In this document: positions 41,681-50,005 of the stretch, piece by piece | Layout: each line of letters begins with the position of its first letter | Numbering within the stretch: position 1 is the first letter of the stretch | NCBI GenBank assembly: GCA_016933965.1 | Contig: JAFGTS010000053.1 | Span: 1 to 64,000 of the forward strand | Direction: 5' to 3' | Length of the DNA stretch: 64,000 nucleotides | Source: Deltaproteobacteria bacterium | GTDB taxonomy: Bacteria; Desulfobacterota; Syntrophia; Syntrophales; UBA2210 | Position numbers and translations under genes: made by a program | The notes under the pieces: generated by a model | What the model was told of the DNA's origin: nothing | What the model saw: the letters and a program-made list of their open reading frames with translations, nothing else | The model's database searches: none

Positions 41681-43366
41681 TCAATACAATCGCATCTCCG
41701 TGATAGACGCCCCGGGATTCACCATGGGGTAAACGCTTTCCTCCTGGTCGACGGTGAAGTCCATGACCACCGTCTCCCGCAGGGAAAGACCCTGCGTGAG
41801 CACGGGTTCCACCTCTTCCGGTTTGTCGGCCCTCAGGCCGACAGCGCCGTAAGATTCGGCCAGCTTGACGAAATCAGGGCTTTTTGTCAGGACCGTATGA
41901 GAGTATCGTTTTCCGTAAAAGAGCTCCTGCCACTGCCTCACCATCCCTAGGTGACCGTTGTTGAGGATTATGACCTTGACGGGCAGTCGGTAGTTCACCG
42001 CCGTTGCCAGTTCCTGAATGTTCATCTGGATGCTCCCGTCACCGGCAATATCGATGACCGTCCGTTCGGGGAAGGCCACTTGTGCGCCGATGGCTGCGGG
42101 AAATCCGTACCCCATCGTTCCCAGGCCCCCCGATGACAGGAACGTATTTGGACGGGTGAAACAATAGTGCTGTGCCGTCCACATCTGGTTCTGTCCCACC
42201 TCCGTGGCGATGATGGCATCGCCGCCCGTCAGGTCGGAGAGCGTTCTGATGACCTCCTGGGGCTTTATGGTCCCGTTCCGGCGGAGGGGACGACGTGCCT
42301 CTGTCTTCCATTGCGCTATCTCGCCGAGCCAAGCCTTTCGTTCCTCCTCGGGAAGGTAAAAATGGTTGTTCGCAAGAAGCGTGTTCAAAAATGCCAGGGC
42401 CTGCTTCGCGTCGCCCACTACAGGCAGTTCCGTTCTGACGACCTTGTCGATCGATGCCGCGTCGATATCTATCTGAATGATCTTCGCCTTGGGCGCGAAG
42501 GTGGCTGTTTTCCCCGTGACGCGGTCGGAGAAACGGGCGCCGGCGACGACCAACAGGTCACAGTGACTGACGGCCATGTTCGCCTGGTAGGTGCCGTGCA
42601 TGCCGGGCATGCCGAGCCAGAGCGGGCTGGTGCCAGGAAACCCCCCGATACCCATCAGTGTGGCGGTAACAGGTATCCGCGCGCTTTCCGCGAACGACCG
42701 CAGTTCCTCCGCGGCTTTCGCGCCGATAACCCCGCCGCCGGCCATGATGACGGGCCGTTTACTCTTCTTGATCATCCCGTAGGCCCGTTGGATGGCATCC
42801 TGATCGAGGTGCAACGCCGTTTCTTCATCGCGGAACGTGGAAGGCGATAGGGCGGGATAGTCCGTTTCGGCCTGCATCACGTCCTTGGGGAGGTCCACCA
42901 GGACCGGTCCGGGGCGTCCCGAACGGGCGATATGGAAGGCCTCATGAACCGTCTGCTCCAGGTCCTCGACACGCCTGACGAGGAAGTTGTGTTTCGTGCA
43001 GGGCCTTGTGATTCCCGTGATGTCCGCCTCCTGAAAAGCATCCGTCCCGATGTAGGGTGTGGCGACCTGGCCCGTGAAGACCACCATCGGTATCGAGTCC
43101 ATATAGGCCGTCGCGATCCCCGTGACGGTGTTCGTGGCACCCGGCCCGGACGTCACCAGGCAGACGCCAACACGGCCTGTCGCCCGGGCGTACCCGTCGG
43201 CCGCATGGACCCCGCCCTGTTCATGGCGCACCAGGATGTGGCGGAGCCTTTCCTTGAAGATCTCGTCGTATATGTCGAGCACCGCACCGCCGGGATACCC
43301 GAAGATCGTATCCACGTCCTCCGCGATGAGAGATCTGATGAATATCTGCGCTCCTTTCAGCTTCAC
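41681..43366 (-). CDS. ilvB: Acetohydroxyacid synthase large subunit, copy 1
   Basis: A 561-residue ThDP- and FAD-dependent enzyme: FGYPGGAVLDIYDE, catalytic Glu in LVRHEQGGVHAADGYARATG, the FAD block GMHGTYQANMAV, and ThDP-binding GDGSIQMNIQELATAVNYRLPVKVIILNNGHLGMVRQWQ. It makes acetolactate or acetohydroxybutyrate. GTG 43366 follows AAGGAGGT at seven bases; the in-frame start 43393 lies before this site. It is headed by an attenuator with an isoleucine-rich leader, so its supply of isoleucine precursors is probably the controlled step. Confidence 0.95.
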   Translation of the reverse strand: MKLKGAQIFIRSLIAEDVDTIFGYPGGAVLDIYDEIFKERLRHILVRHEQGGVHAADGYARATGRVGVCLVTSGPGATNTVTGIATAYMDSIPMVVFTGQVATPYIGTDAFQEADITGITRPCTKHNFLVRRVEDLEQTVHEAFHIARSGRPGPVLVDLPKDVMQAETDYPALSPSTFRDEETALHLDQDAIQRAYGMIKKSKRPVIMAGGGVIGAKAAEELRSFAESARIPVTATLMGIGGFPGTSPLWLGMPGMHGTYQANMAVSHCDLLVVAGARFSDRVTGKTATFAPKAKIIQIDIDAASIDKVVRTELPVVGDAKQALAFLNTLLANNHFYLPEEERKAWLGEIAQWKTEARRPLRRNGTIKPQEVIRTLSDLTGGDAIIATEVGQNQMWTAQHYCFTRPNTFLSSGGLGTMGYGFPAAIGAQVAFPERTVIDIAGDGSIQMNIQELATAVNYRLPVKVIILNNGHLGMVRQWQELFYGKRYSHTVLTKSPDFVKLAESYGAVGLRADKPEEVEPVLTQGLSLRETVVMDFTVDQEESVYPMVNPGASITEMRLY

Positions 43367-43397
43367 CGAAGCACCTCCTTGAAGGTTTTTCACGAGT

Positions 43398-43434
43398 AAA
43401 AAAAAACCGTTACCAGGGCCGGTAACGGTTTTTC
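43398..43434 (-). terminator. Attenuator terminator before ilvB copy 1
   Basis: AACCGTTACCGG / CTGGTAACGGTT forms a strong stem and is followed on the minus strand by nine T, ending just before the ilvB ribosome-binding site. It lies downstream of the leader peptide. An earlier hairpin, ATTATCAG-CATA-CTGATAAT (about 43496-43515), lies within the leader coding region as a pause structure. Confidence 0.88.
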
Positions 43435-43465
43435 ATTTTCCATGTATCATGAAACGCTCAGACCA

Positions 43466-43552
43466 TTACGCAGCCCCCGTATACAGGGAGGTAATTATCA
43501 GTATGCTGATAATAATAGCGATGATCCGAATGGCTGTGTCAGTGCGTTTCAT
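43466..43552 (-). CDS. Isoleucine-rich leader peptide of ilvB copy 1
   Basis: A 28-codon ORF from ATG 43552 to TAA 43466, too short for routine gene calling. It contains nine isoleucines, concentrated in the run IRIIAIIISILII, plus two leucines and no valine. GAGG lies seven bases before the start. Position, size and composition match transcription-attenuation leaders: ribosome stalling at Ile codons when charged tRNA-Ile is scarce would prevent the 43398-43434 terminator from forming. Confidence 0.88.
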   Translation of the reverse strand: MKRTDTAIRIIAIIISILIITSLYTGAA

Positions 43553-43693
43553 CATTCATCCTCGTGTGGAGGGTACGGCTAACAGATATCGTGCATACTG
43601 TCAAGGCAATATTTACCCGGATCGCGGGAGTATGTAAAAGAGCGTCAGAAACAGGCCGGTGTGCCGCCGCCGTGACGGTATTCCGGTCCTTAC

Positions 43694-44194
43694 TCAGTTG
43701 GAATAGGTGTTTTCGACCCGCGGCAGGGCCACGGCCCCCGTCCGGGCGATCTGGGTGATGCCCAGAGGTTTGAAGAAGTTCAGCGTCGTTTCCGCTTCCT
43801 CTTTGCTGCCCGCGACCTGGAGAATGCAGTAATCCTGTTTCATGGAGATGATCCGGCATCCGAAAGCGCCGATGGCCTGGAGCACCTCAGTACGGTTGTC
43901 ACTGTTGATGGTGATGCCGATCAGGATCATCTCACGCTGAACGGAGTCGATCCGCTCCAGTTCATGGACCTCGATGACATCAACCAGGCGTTCGAGCTGT
44001 TTCCGTACTTTTTCGATAAAGGCGGAGTCGGCCTTGCTTACCGAGGTGATCCGCGAGACCTTCGGAGAGATCGTCTCCGCGACACAGAGACTCTCGATAT
44101 TGTACCCAAGCCTGCCGAAGACCCCGGACACCCGGGCGAGCACGCCCGGCTTGTTATTGACCAGCATTGAAATCGTATGTTCTCTCACTTCCAT
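43694..44194 (-). CDS. ilvN: Acetohydroxyacid synthase small subunit, copy 2
   Basis: A 166-residue ACT protein: EHTISMLVNNKPGVLARVSGVFGRLGYNIESLCV, SRITSVSKADSAFIEKVRKQLERLVDV and the C-terminal domain from VQREMILIGITI. It is paralogous to copy 1 but clearly diverged. AGAGGTTGATATC precedes the ATG. It follows ilvB copy 2, from which it is separated by a GGATTACG array. It then leads into the leader region of copy 1, so transcription of the second unit probably ends in or near that leader. Confidence 0.93.
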   Translation of the reverse strand: MEVREHTISMLVNNKPGVLARVSGVFGRLGYNIESLCVAETISPKVSRITSVSKADSAFIEKVRKQLERLVDVIEVHELERIDSVQREMILIGITINSDNRTEVLQAIGAFGCRIISMKQDYCILQVAGSKEEAETTLNFFKPLGITQIARTGAVALPRVENTYSN

Positions 44195-44244
44195 GATATC
44201 AACCTCTTTCAGTTACTCCTGTGGACCCGCATTACCCACCGGTC

Positions 44245-44288
44245 CCGTAATCCGTAATCCGTAATCCGTAATCCGTAATCCGTAATCC
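44245..44288 (-). repeat. Six tandem 7-bp units (ATTACGG) after ilvB copy 2
   Basis: Plus-strand CCGTAAT is repeated six times without change, the most regular array of this family in the window. In the sense of the preceding gene it reads GGATTACGGATTACGG, about 15 nt after the stop. Confidence 0.85.
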
Positions 44289-44302
44289 TTTCCCCCCTCT
44301 CC

Positions 44303-45985
44303 TCAATCCGATCTTCCGTATATCATCTCCATGTTCGACCGGCCCGGAGGAATGATGGGAAAGACATAGGTATCGGGATCGACCATGACCTCGAGCAGAA
44401 AAGGTCCCTGCGCCGCGCACATCTCCCTGATGCCTTCTTCAGGGTTCTCTGCGTCGGTACGTGCCGAGGCGATGCCGAAGCCCTTTGCCACGGCGGGAAT
44501 ATTGACCCGGTTGCCCAGCTCGCTGTCGGCGAACCGTGAATCGTAGAACAGGTGCTGTATCTGCCGGATCATTCCCAGGTTGCCGTTGTTGAAGACCACG
44601 ATCTTTACGGGAATGTTATAGGTGCTGATGGTCGCGAGCTCCTGCATGTTCATGAAGAATCCGCCGTCTCCGGAGAAGACGACCACGTGCTGGTCGGGAG
44701 CCGCAATCTGCGCGCCGATGGCCGCCGGGACGCTGAAACCCATGGTTCCCATGCCGCCGCTGGTTATCAGGCCGCGCGGTGTCCGTGTCCGCCAGCAGCG
44801 AACGGTCCATATCTGATTGAGGCCCACATCGGTGACGGCGATGGTGTTTTCGGGCATGGCGTTCTGGACCGCCTTTATGAGATCACCGGCGGGGCCGCAG
44901 CCGTCGCCGTTGCCCTTGTCCTGTATGATGTTCCGTTCACGATCGATCCTGCAGAGCCATTCCTCCCGCTTCTTTTCCTCCACCAGGGGAAGCAGGGCGT
45001 TCAGTGCTTCCCGCAGGTCGCTGATAAGAAAGATGTCGGGTTTGATGATCTTTCCGATGGATGTGGCATCAACATCTATCTGGGCGATGGAGGCGAGGGG
45101 GGCGAATTCTTCCACTTTCGAGGTGGTGCGGTCGCTGAACCGGGTCCCCAGAGCCAGGATGAAATCTGACTGGTGAACGATCCGATTGGCAAGGTCGCGG
45201 CCGTGGGTCCCGATAAATCCGAGATTATACCCGTTGCCCGAAGCGACGGAGCCCACCCCCATCATGGTGGTTACGAAGGGAATGTGACCTTTTTCCACCA
45301 GCGCCGTCAACTCCAGGCAGGCCCCGGCGAGTTTGATGCCCCCGCCGACAATGATGACGGGGCGTTCCGATTTGTTCAGGGAATCGGAGATCTGTGAGAT
45401 CCGCTTCAGATCGTCCCGGTCCATCGTTTGTTCCTGCTTTTTCCACACCGTTTCCGATGCCTCTTCGCTGCCGTTGAAAGAGCACCGGGCCGCCACTACA
45501 TCCCGGGGCAGGTCGATCAGGACCGGTCCGGGCCGTCCGCTCTGGGCGATCTCCAACGCCTCCTGCACCGTGGCCGCCAGGTCCTTGACATCATGGATCA
45601 GGAAACTGTGCTTTGTGATGGGCATGGTGATCCCGATGATGTCCGTTTCCTGAAAGGCGTCGCTTCCCAGGAGGTTCGAGGTGACCTGGCCCGTCAGGGC
45701 GATGAGCGGCGTCGAATCCATGAAGGCCGTCGCGATCCCCGTCACCAGATTGGTGGCCCCCGGGCCCGACGTGGCCATGCATACGCCGACCCTGCCCGTG
45801 GTCCGCGCATAGCCGTCCGCGGCGTGGGCCGCCGCCTGCTCGTGACGCATCAGGTAATGACGTATGGGGCTTTTCATCAGGCTGTCGTGGATTGGCAGCG
45901 AGTTTGCCCCGGGGTAGCCGAAAATACATTCCACCCCATGATTTTCAAGTGTTTTCAAAAGAATGTCAGCACCGGTGTGTTCCAT
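44303..45985 (-). CDS. ilvB: Acetohydroxyacid synthase large subunit, copy 2
   Basis: A 560-residue ThDP enzyme: IFGYPGANSLPIHD, YLMRHEQAAAHAADGYARTTG with catalytic Glu, FSGDGGFFMNMQELATISTYNIPVKIVVFNNGNLGMIRQIQ, and a final PGRSNMEMIYG. ATG 45985 follows GAGGATAGGAACA; the extension to 46063 overlaps the attenuator hairpins and is rejected. It sits behind a valine/leucine-rich leader, in contrast to copy 1. Together with its small subunit it forms a second, separately controlled holoenzyme. Confidence 0.95.
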   Translation of the reverse strand: MEHTGADILLKTLENHGVECIFGYPGANSLPIHDSLMKSPIRHYLMRHEQAAAHAADGYARTTGRVGVCMATSGPGATNLVTGIATAFMDSTPLIALTGQVTSNLLGSDAFQETDIIGITMPITKHSFLIHDVKDLAATVQEALEIAQSGRPGPVLIDLPRDVVAARCSFNGSEEASETVWKKQEQTMDRDDLKRISQISDSLNKSERPVIIVGGGIKLAGACLELTALVEKGHIPFVTTMMGVGSVASGNGYNLGFIGTHGRDLANRIVHQSDFILALGTRFSDRTTSKVEEFAPLASIAQIDVDATSIGKIIKPDIFLISDLREALNALLPLVEEKKREEWLCRIDRERNIIQDKGNGDGCGPAGDLIKAVQNAMPENTIAVTDVGLNQIWTVRCWRTRTPRGLITSGGMGTMGFSVPAAIGAQIAAPDQHVVVFSGDGGFFMNMQELATISTYNIPVKIVVFNNGNLGMIRQIQHLFYDSRFADSELGNRVNIPAVAKGFGIASARTDAENPEEGIREMCAAQGPFLLEVMVDPDTYVFPIIPPGRSNMEMIYGRSD

Positions 45986-46015
45986 TGTTCCTATCCTCTT
46001 TCGTTCTGTGATAAT

Positions 46016-46093
46016 AAAAAAAGCCGCAATCACTGTCATGGATGCGGCTTTCCGTGGAAACAAAAAAGCCGCGGGTTTTCGGGGCCCGCGGCT
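46016..46093 (-). promoter_or_regulatory. Two-hairpin attenuator before ilvB copy 2
   Basis: In mRNA order, hairpin A pairs AGCCGCGGG with CCCGCGGCU (46093-46067) and is followed by U6. Hairpin B pairs AAGCCGCA with UGCGGCUU (46050-46021) and is followed by U7. The 3' arm of A (GCGGCUUU) can instead pair perfectly with the 5' arm of B (AAAGCCGC), giving a mutually exclusive antiterminator. Both terminators lie between the leader peptide and the ilvB start. Confidence 0.8.
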
Positions 46094-46114
46094 CGAATCT
46101 GCTTTATCTGTTCA

Positions 46115-46201
46115 TCAGCACGGTCGAGCGGCGGTCCCCGTAAGTACTACGACGAGTACAGCAACGAAAAGGACTGCTACGACCGTAAGATGATGAAACA
46201 C
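46115..46201 (-). CDS. Valine/leucine-rich leader peptide of ilvB copy 2
   Basis: A 28-codon ORF from GTG 46201 to TGA 46115. It has eight valines and four leucines, mostly in the run LTVVAVLFVAVLVVVL, and no isoleucine. AAAGGAG lies eight bases before the GTG. It has the composition known for ilvBN-type leaders in enterobacteria. Stalling at Val or Leu codons would free the antiterminator described at 46016-46093. Confidence 0.85.
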   Translation of the reverse strand: MFHHLTVVAVLFVAVLVVVLTGTAARPC

Positions 46202-46462
46202 TGATACTGCTCCTTTAATAAAGTTCAGACGAAGCTAATGAAAAACGGACCGTTTGTCAAGCACGAATTTTGGCGGTCCAAAAAAATACGTGATCCTCTC
46301 GGTGCGGGAAATAAAATGGCCGTGTCGCGGGCTTTGCCATCAATCGTGAAACTGCCTGGTACCATCGCGCGGGGGCAAGAACCAGAAAAACCGTCCGGCT
46401 TGACAAATCAAAGGAAAAGAGTATTGTTTTCAACACATTCAAAAATATTAAGGGGGGGTAAC

Positions 46463-47023
46463 ATGCCGTCAAAGGTCCTGATACTGTTGGGAAGTCCACG
46501 TAAAAAGGGGAACAGCACTATCCTGGCCCGGGAAATAGCGCGGGGAGCGCGGTCTGCGAAAGCGACAGTGGAAACCGTTTACCTGCACGGGAAAAACATC
46601 GCGCCCTGCAGGTCCTGTTATGCCTGCCAGGGAAAGAACAGCAAAGGCTGTTCCATCAATGACGATATGCAGGAGATCTATGAAAAACTTATCGCGGCCG
46701 ATGCCTGGGTCATCGCCAGTCCCGTTTTCTGGTTCACCATGTCGGCCCAGACGAAGATCTTCATGGACCGGTGCTTTGCCCTGCTTGCTCATCCGGATCA
46801 ACCCTTTACGGGGAAACGGATCGCCATTGCCATGACCTACGGCGGCGATGATCCCTTTGATTCAGGTTGCATCAACGCGCTCCGGGCGTTCCAGGATACA
46901 TACAGGTTCGCAAGGTCCAGGATCGTGGGTATGGTGTACGGAAGCGCCATGGCAGCCGGTGAGATCCGGTCGAACACGGCGCTGATGAACAGGGCCTTTG
47001 AACTGGGCCGAAAACTGGCCTGA
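46463..47023 (+). CDS. Flavodoxin-fold NAD(P)H-dependent FMN reductase / Fe-S flavoprotein-like
   Basis: A 186-residue protein. The FMN phosphate loop is GSPRKKGNST near residue 10. A cysteine cluster CRSCYACQGKNSKGC at about residues 50-64 follows, as in iron-sulfur flavoproteins, then SPVFWFTMSAQTKIFMDR and MTYGGDDPFDSGC. It probably transfers electrons between NAD(P)H or ferredoxin and an acceptor, perhaps under oxidative stress. The ATG at 46463 follows AGGGGGGG; the upstream frame to 46238 lies in the promoter region of the divergent ilv leader. Confidence 0.88.
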   Translation: MPSKVLILLGSPRKKGNSTILAREIARGARSAKATVETVYLHGKNIAPCRSCYACQGKNSKGCSINDDMQEIYEKLIAADAWVIASPVFWFTMSAQTKIFMDRCFALLAHPDQPFTGKRIAIAMTYGGDDPFDSGCINALRAFQDTYRFARSRIVGMVYGSAMAAGEIRSNTALMNRAFELGRKLA

Positions 47024-47071
47024 GGCACACGGACGGCGTGGGCCTTTATCCAAAGACAGTGAGGTGAGCAG

Positions 47072-47440
47072 ATGTCGGTCATCGTATTGGTCATCGGGCT
47101 TATCATCCTCGGAATGGCGCTGGCGCTGCTGCTTTCTCCGGCGCTTCTGAGAATGCTTCTGGGAACGTTTATCAGAAACAACTGGTGGAATATTGCCATG
47201 ATGCTGCGCGTGGTCATAGGGGTCCTGCTCCTGCTGGCAGCCCCCGGAACCCGCGCGCCGGTGGTCGTGCAGGTCATCGGCGTCCTCTTCGTCCTGAGCG
47301 GGATCGTCATTCCCTTCATGGGAGCGGCGCGCCTCGGAAAACTGGTCAACTGGTGGCTGGCCCGGCCCGACGGCTTCCTGCGGGCCTGGGCCGTCGCGGC
47401 CGCGGTCTTCGGGGCACTGATAGTGTGGTGCGGGATCTGA
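47072..47440 (+). CDS. Small integral membrane protein, unknown function
   Basis: A 122-residue protein with about four hydrophobic helices: VIVLVIGLIILGMALALLL, IAMMLRVVIGVLLLLAA, VQVIGVLFVLSGIVIPFMG and AWAVAAAVFGALIVWCG. No charged catalytic pattern was recognised. AGTGAGGTGAGCAG precedes the ATG. It follows the flavoprotein gene by 48 nt on the same strand. Hydrophobicity supports it as real, but no family is assigned. Confidence 0.7.
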   Translation: MSVIVLVIGLIILGMALALLLSPALLRMLLGTFIRNNWWNIAMMLRVVIGVLLLLAAPGTRAPVVVQVIGVLFVLSGIVIPFMGAARLGKLVNWWLARPDGFLRAWAVAAAVFGALIVWCGI

Positions 47441-47517
47441 AAAAGAGATGTCCCTTGCAGCCCTTTGTGACGGGGTGTGGAAAAAAATTTCAAGCATCAT
47501 AAAATAAGGAGGAAACC

Positions 47518-48183
47518 ATGATATCACGACGTGCTCATAAAAGCATCCTCTGCGTTCTCCTCATGCTTGTCGCAACAACCGTCATTTCACTGGGCGTTCA
47601 GCCCCTTCACGCCGCCGGCGGGGAGACGATCATTGAACTGTGGGACACGGTCACGGCGCCCGCCCCGGTGGCACTGCAACCGGTGAAGCTCGACCCGGCG
47701 ACAACGGCCTTCCTGATCCTGGACATCGAGGAGTTGACCTGTGATCTCGACCGCCGCCCGCGGTGTATCGCTTCCGTTCCCGCGATCAAGCGGTTTCTCG
47801 ACCGGGCGAAGAGCAGCAACGTCGCCATTGTCTACAGCCTGACCAGAAGGGGGACGAGAGAGACGATCCTTCCCGAGGTGCGGCCCACGTGTGACGAGCC
47901 CATCGTCAAGTCCAGCGTCGATAAATTCTATGGTACGGACCTGGAAAACATCCTGCGCGAGCGCGGCATTACCACTGTCGTCATCGCCGGAACAACGGCG
48001 GAGGGTGCCGTCCTGCATACCGCGACGGGCGCCGCCATGCGGGGGTTCCAGGTTGTCATTCCCGTGGACGGCATGTCGGCCGCCGACCTCTACGCGGAGC
48101 AGTACACGGCCTGGCATATGCTCAACGCGCCGGGCACACGGCAGCGGACGATCCTCACCCGCTTCGGCATGATAGAGTTCTGA
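47518..48183 (+). CDS. Exported isochorismatase-fold protein lacking the nucleophilic cysteine
   Basis: A 221-residue protein with a signal peptide (ending LHAAGG) and an isochorismatase/cysteine-hydrolase fold. Asp in AFLILDIEELTC and Lys in SSVDKFYGTDLENIL are in place. The loop that normally holds the Cys reads GTTAEGAVLHTA, with Ala at that position. As in PhzD-like members that lack Cys, it could still act on another substrate type, or only bind. Periplasmic location is unusual for the family. AAGGAGGAAACC gives a strong start. Confidence 0.85.
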   Translation: MISRRAHKSILCVLLMLVATTVISLGVQPLHAAGGETIIELWDTVTAPAPVALQPVKLDPATTAFLILDIEELTCDLDRRPRCIASVPAIKRFLDRAKSSNVAIVYSLTRRGTRETILPEVRPTCDEPIVKSSVDKFYGTDLENILRERGITTVVIAGTTAEGAVLHTATGAAMRGFQVVIPVDGMSAADLYAEQYTAWHMLNAPGTRQRTILTRFGMIEF

Positions 48184-48297
48184 ACCGACGGGAACCTCGA
48201 TCTTCTCATGTTTCTGTGACCCGGAGAGACAAGTTTCCGTTTGACGTGCGGGAGAGGTTTCGGTACGGTCAGCCATACTTATTAAACAGGGGATGTC

Positions 48298-48798
48298 ATG
48301 CCAACATTGACGGCGAGAGGATTGAAATGGCTCAAGGGGTTCCACTTGATCGCGGTTTCCTGCTGGATCGGGGGCGGCGTTGCCCTGATACTGCTTTATT
48401 TCCTGAAAGGCGGTGTCTCCGATGGCGGTGTTCTCTATGGAATTAATAAAAGCATACATCATGTTGACATGGCGGTTGTGGTTGTCCCCGGTGCCTTCGG
48501 CTGCCTGGTCACCGGTTTCATATACTCATGCTTCAGTAAGTGGGGATTCTTCAGGTACAAGTGGATGATATTCAAATGGGCCGTCACCGGGGCAGCCATC
48601 CTGTTCGGAACATTTTTTCTCGGTCCCTGGGAGACGGCCATGATGGAAATCTCCGGAAAGCTCGGGATGTCATCCCTGAGCGATCCGTCGTACCGGTACA
48701 GTGAAAAAATGAACCTGATCTTCGGCACCCTTCAAATCCTCGTGCTGATGGCAACCGTGTTCATTTCAATCTTCAAACCATGGCGGTCAAAGAAATAA
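48298..48798 (+). CDS. Four-helix membrane protein, DUF2269-like
   Basis: A 166-residue protein. The first helix is preceded by LKWLKGFHLIAVSCWIGGG, a His/Trp/Gly pattern like DUF2269 and copper/haem-copper accessory membrane proteins. Further helices are DMAVVVVPGAFGCLVTGFIY, WMIFKWAVTGAAILFGTFF and IFGTLQILVLMATVFISIF. The His residues at the membrane face could bind haem, but this is inference. It stands alone between the isochorismatase-like and AEC genes on the same strand. Confidence 0.7.
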   Translation: MPTLTARGLKWLKGFHLIAVSCWIGGGVALILLYFLKGGVSDGGVLYGINKSIHHVDMAVVVVPGAFGCLVTGFIYSCFSKWGFFRYKWMIFKWAVTGAAILFGTFFLGPWETAMMEISGKLGMSSLSDPSYRYSEKMNLIFGTLQILVLMATVFISIFKPWRSKK

Positions 48799-48911
48799 TG
48801 AAAGACACCCTGAAACAAGAGTGTTACAATTCCAGACCATGATTTTCCAAGTGGGTCGATTCCGGGGACACCATTCGTGCAAAGACAGTATCACGGGAAT
48901 CCGGTGTATTC

Positions 48912-49865
48912 ATGCATGCATTCAGCAGTCTGGTAAATGCCATCCTCGTCATTGTATTGATCTACGCACTGGCCCTGCTACTGCGGCGGAGAGGGACGCT
49001 CACGGAAGACCATTCACTGGTCCTTGCCCGCATTGTAACGGACCTGTGTCTGCCGGCCATGATCTTTGTCAGCCTCGCGGGGAAACCGATCCATGCGGAC
49101 CAGGTCGTTCCGCCCCTGATCATGCTGGGGCTGGAGCTTTCCTGTATCGCCCTTGCCTGGGTCATCAGCTCCCTGCTCAAGTTCAACAGGGCACAGCAGG
49201 GAGCGATCATTTTCTGCTCGGCCTTCGGCTCATCGACGTTCCTGGGATATTCGATCATAATGCAGATGTTTCCGCACCGCCCGGAGGCTCTCGGTGAAGC
49301 GGTTCTTATTTCAGAGATCGGCGTCGGATACCCGATCTTCATTCTGGGTCCCCTCCTTGCCGCTTATTTCGGTTCGGAAAAAACCGATGTAAGGACACAG
49401 TTGAAGGACTCGCTGGATTTTTTCAGATCCCCCGTATTTTTTGCGTTGCTCATCGGTTTTCTCTGGGGGGGCTTTCGACTTCCCGGTAAGGAGAACATCT
49501 TTCTGGCTCCGGTCTTCCAACTGGGCGAAGCATTGGCCTCGGCATTGACGCCGCTTGCCATATTATCGGTCGGCCTCATGTTCAAACTGCCTCACATTCG
49601 CAAGATACTGGTGTCGCTGGCGATCGTGATCTGCATCAAGTTAATGGTGAAACCACTGTGTGCCGGTTTTCTTGCAACCTGGTTCGGGGTTCCCGAACTC
49701 TGGAAAGAGATCCTGGTGCTTTTGGCGGCAATGCCGCCAGCCGTCCTCGGGGTTGTCTTTATCAGGCGGTATGGCGGCGATGCTTCATTGGCGTCCGCGT
49801 TGCTGCTGGCTGCAAGCCTGGTGAGCTGCGTGACACTTCTGGGCGTGTTCCGGTTCGTTGGATAG
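48912..49865 (+). CDS. AEC (auxin efflux carrier) family transporter
   Basis: A 317-residue membrane protein with ten helices in two halves. It has the family blocks LARIVTDLCLPAMIFVSLAG and GAIIFCSAFGSSTFLGYSIIM in the first half. The second half has LTPLAILSVGLMFKL and LLAAMPPAVLGVVFIRRYGGDASLASALLLAASL. Bacterial members export or import carboxylates such as malate, malonate or lactate; the substrate here is unknown. The ribosome-binding site is weak. The start was taken at the ATG that precedes the first helix. Confidence 0.9.
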   Translation: MHAFSSLVNAILVIVLIYALALLLRRRGTLTEDHSLVLARIVTDLCLPAMIFVSLAGKPIHADQVVPPLIMLGLELSCIALAWVISSLLKFNRAQQGAIIFCSAFGSSTFLGYSIIMQMFPHRPEALGEAVLISEIGVGYPIFILGPLLAAYFGSEKTDVRTQLKDSLDFFRSPVFFALLIGFLWGGFRLPGKENIFLAPVFQLGEALASALTPLAILSVGLMFKLPHIRKILVSLAIVICIKLMVKPLCAGFLATWFGVPELWKEILVLLAAMPPAVLGVVFIRRYGGDASLASALLLAASLVSCVTLLGVFRFVG

Positions 49866-50005
49866 CGGCAAGGAGGCATAAGTATTTTTTAACATATTGA
49901 AATTGCAGCATAAAGTCAGAAGGAGAAAATTTAGGGCATTGGAAAGAGCAGGGGTGATATGTACCCCCCGCTTTTTTTAAAGGTGATGTGAGAGGAGGGA
50001 CGGCT

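Noticed and set aside
44245-44288. Seven-base tandem units as a CRISPR or origin iteron array
   Set aside because: The units are too short, without spacers, and the same family recurs after several unrelated genes; no dnaA or rep gene is nearby.
45986-46063. Longer start for acetohydroxyacid synthase copy 2
   Set aside because: It would be translated from the attenuator hairpins; ATG 45985 has a proper ribosome-binding site.
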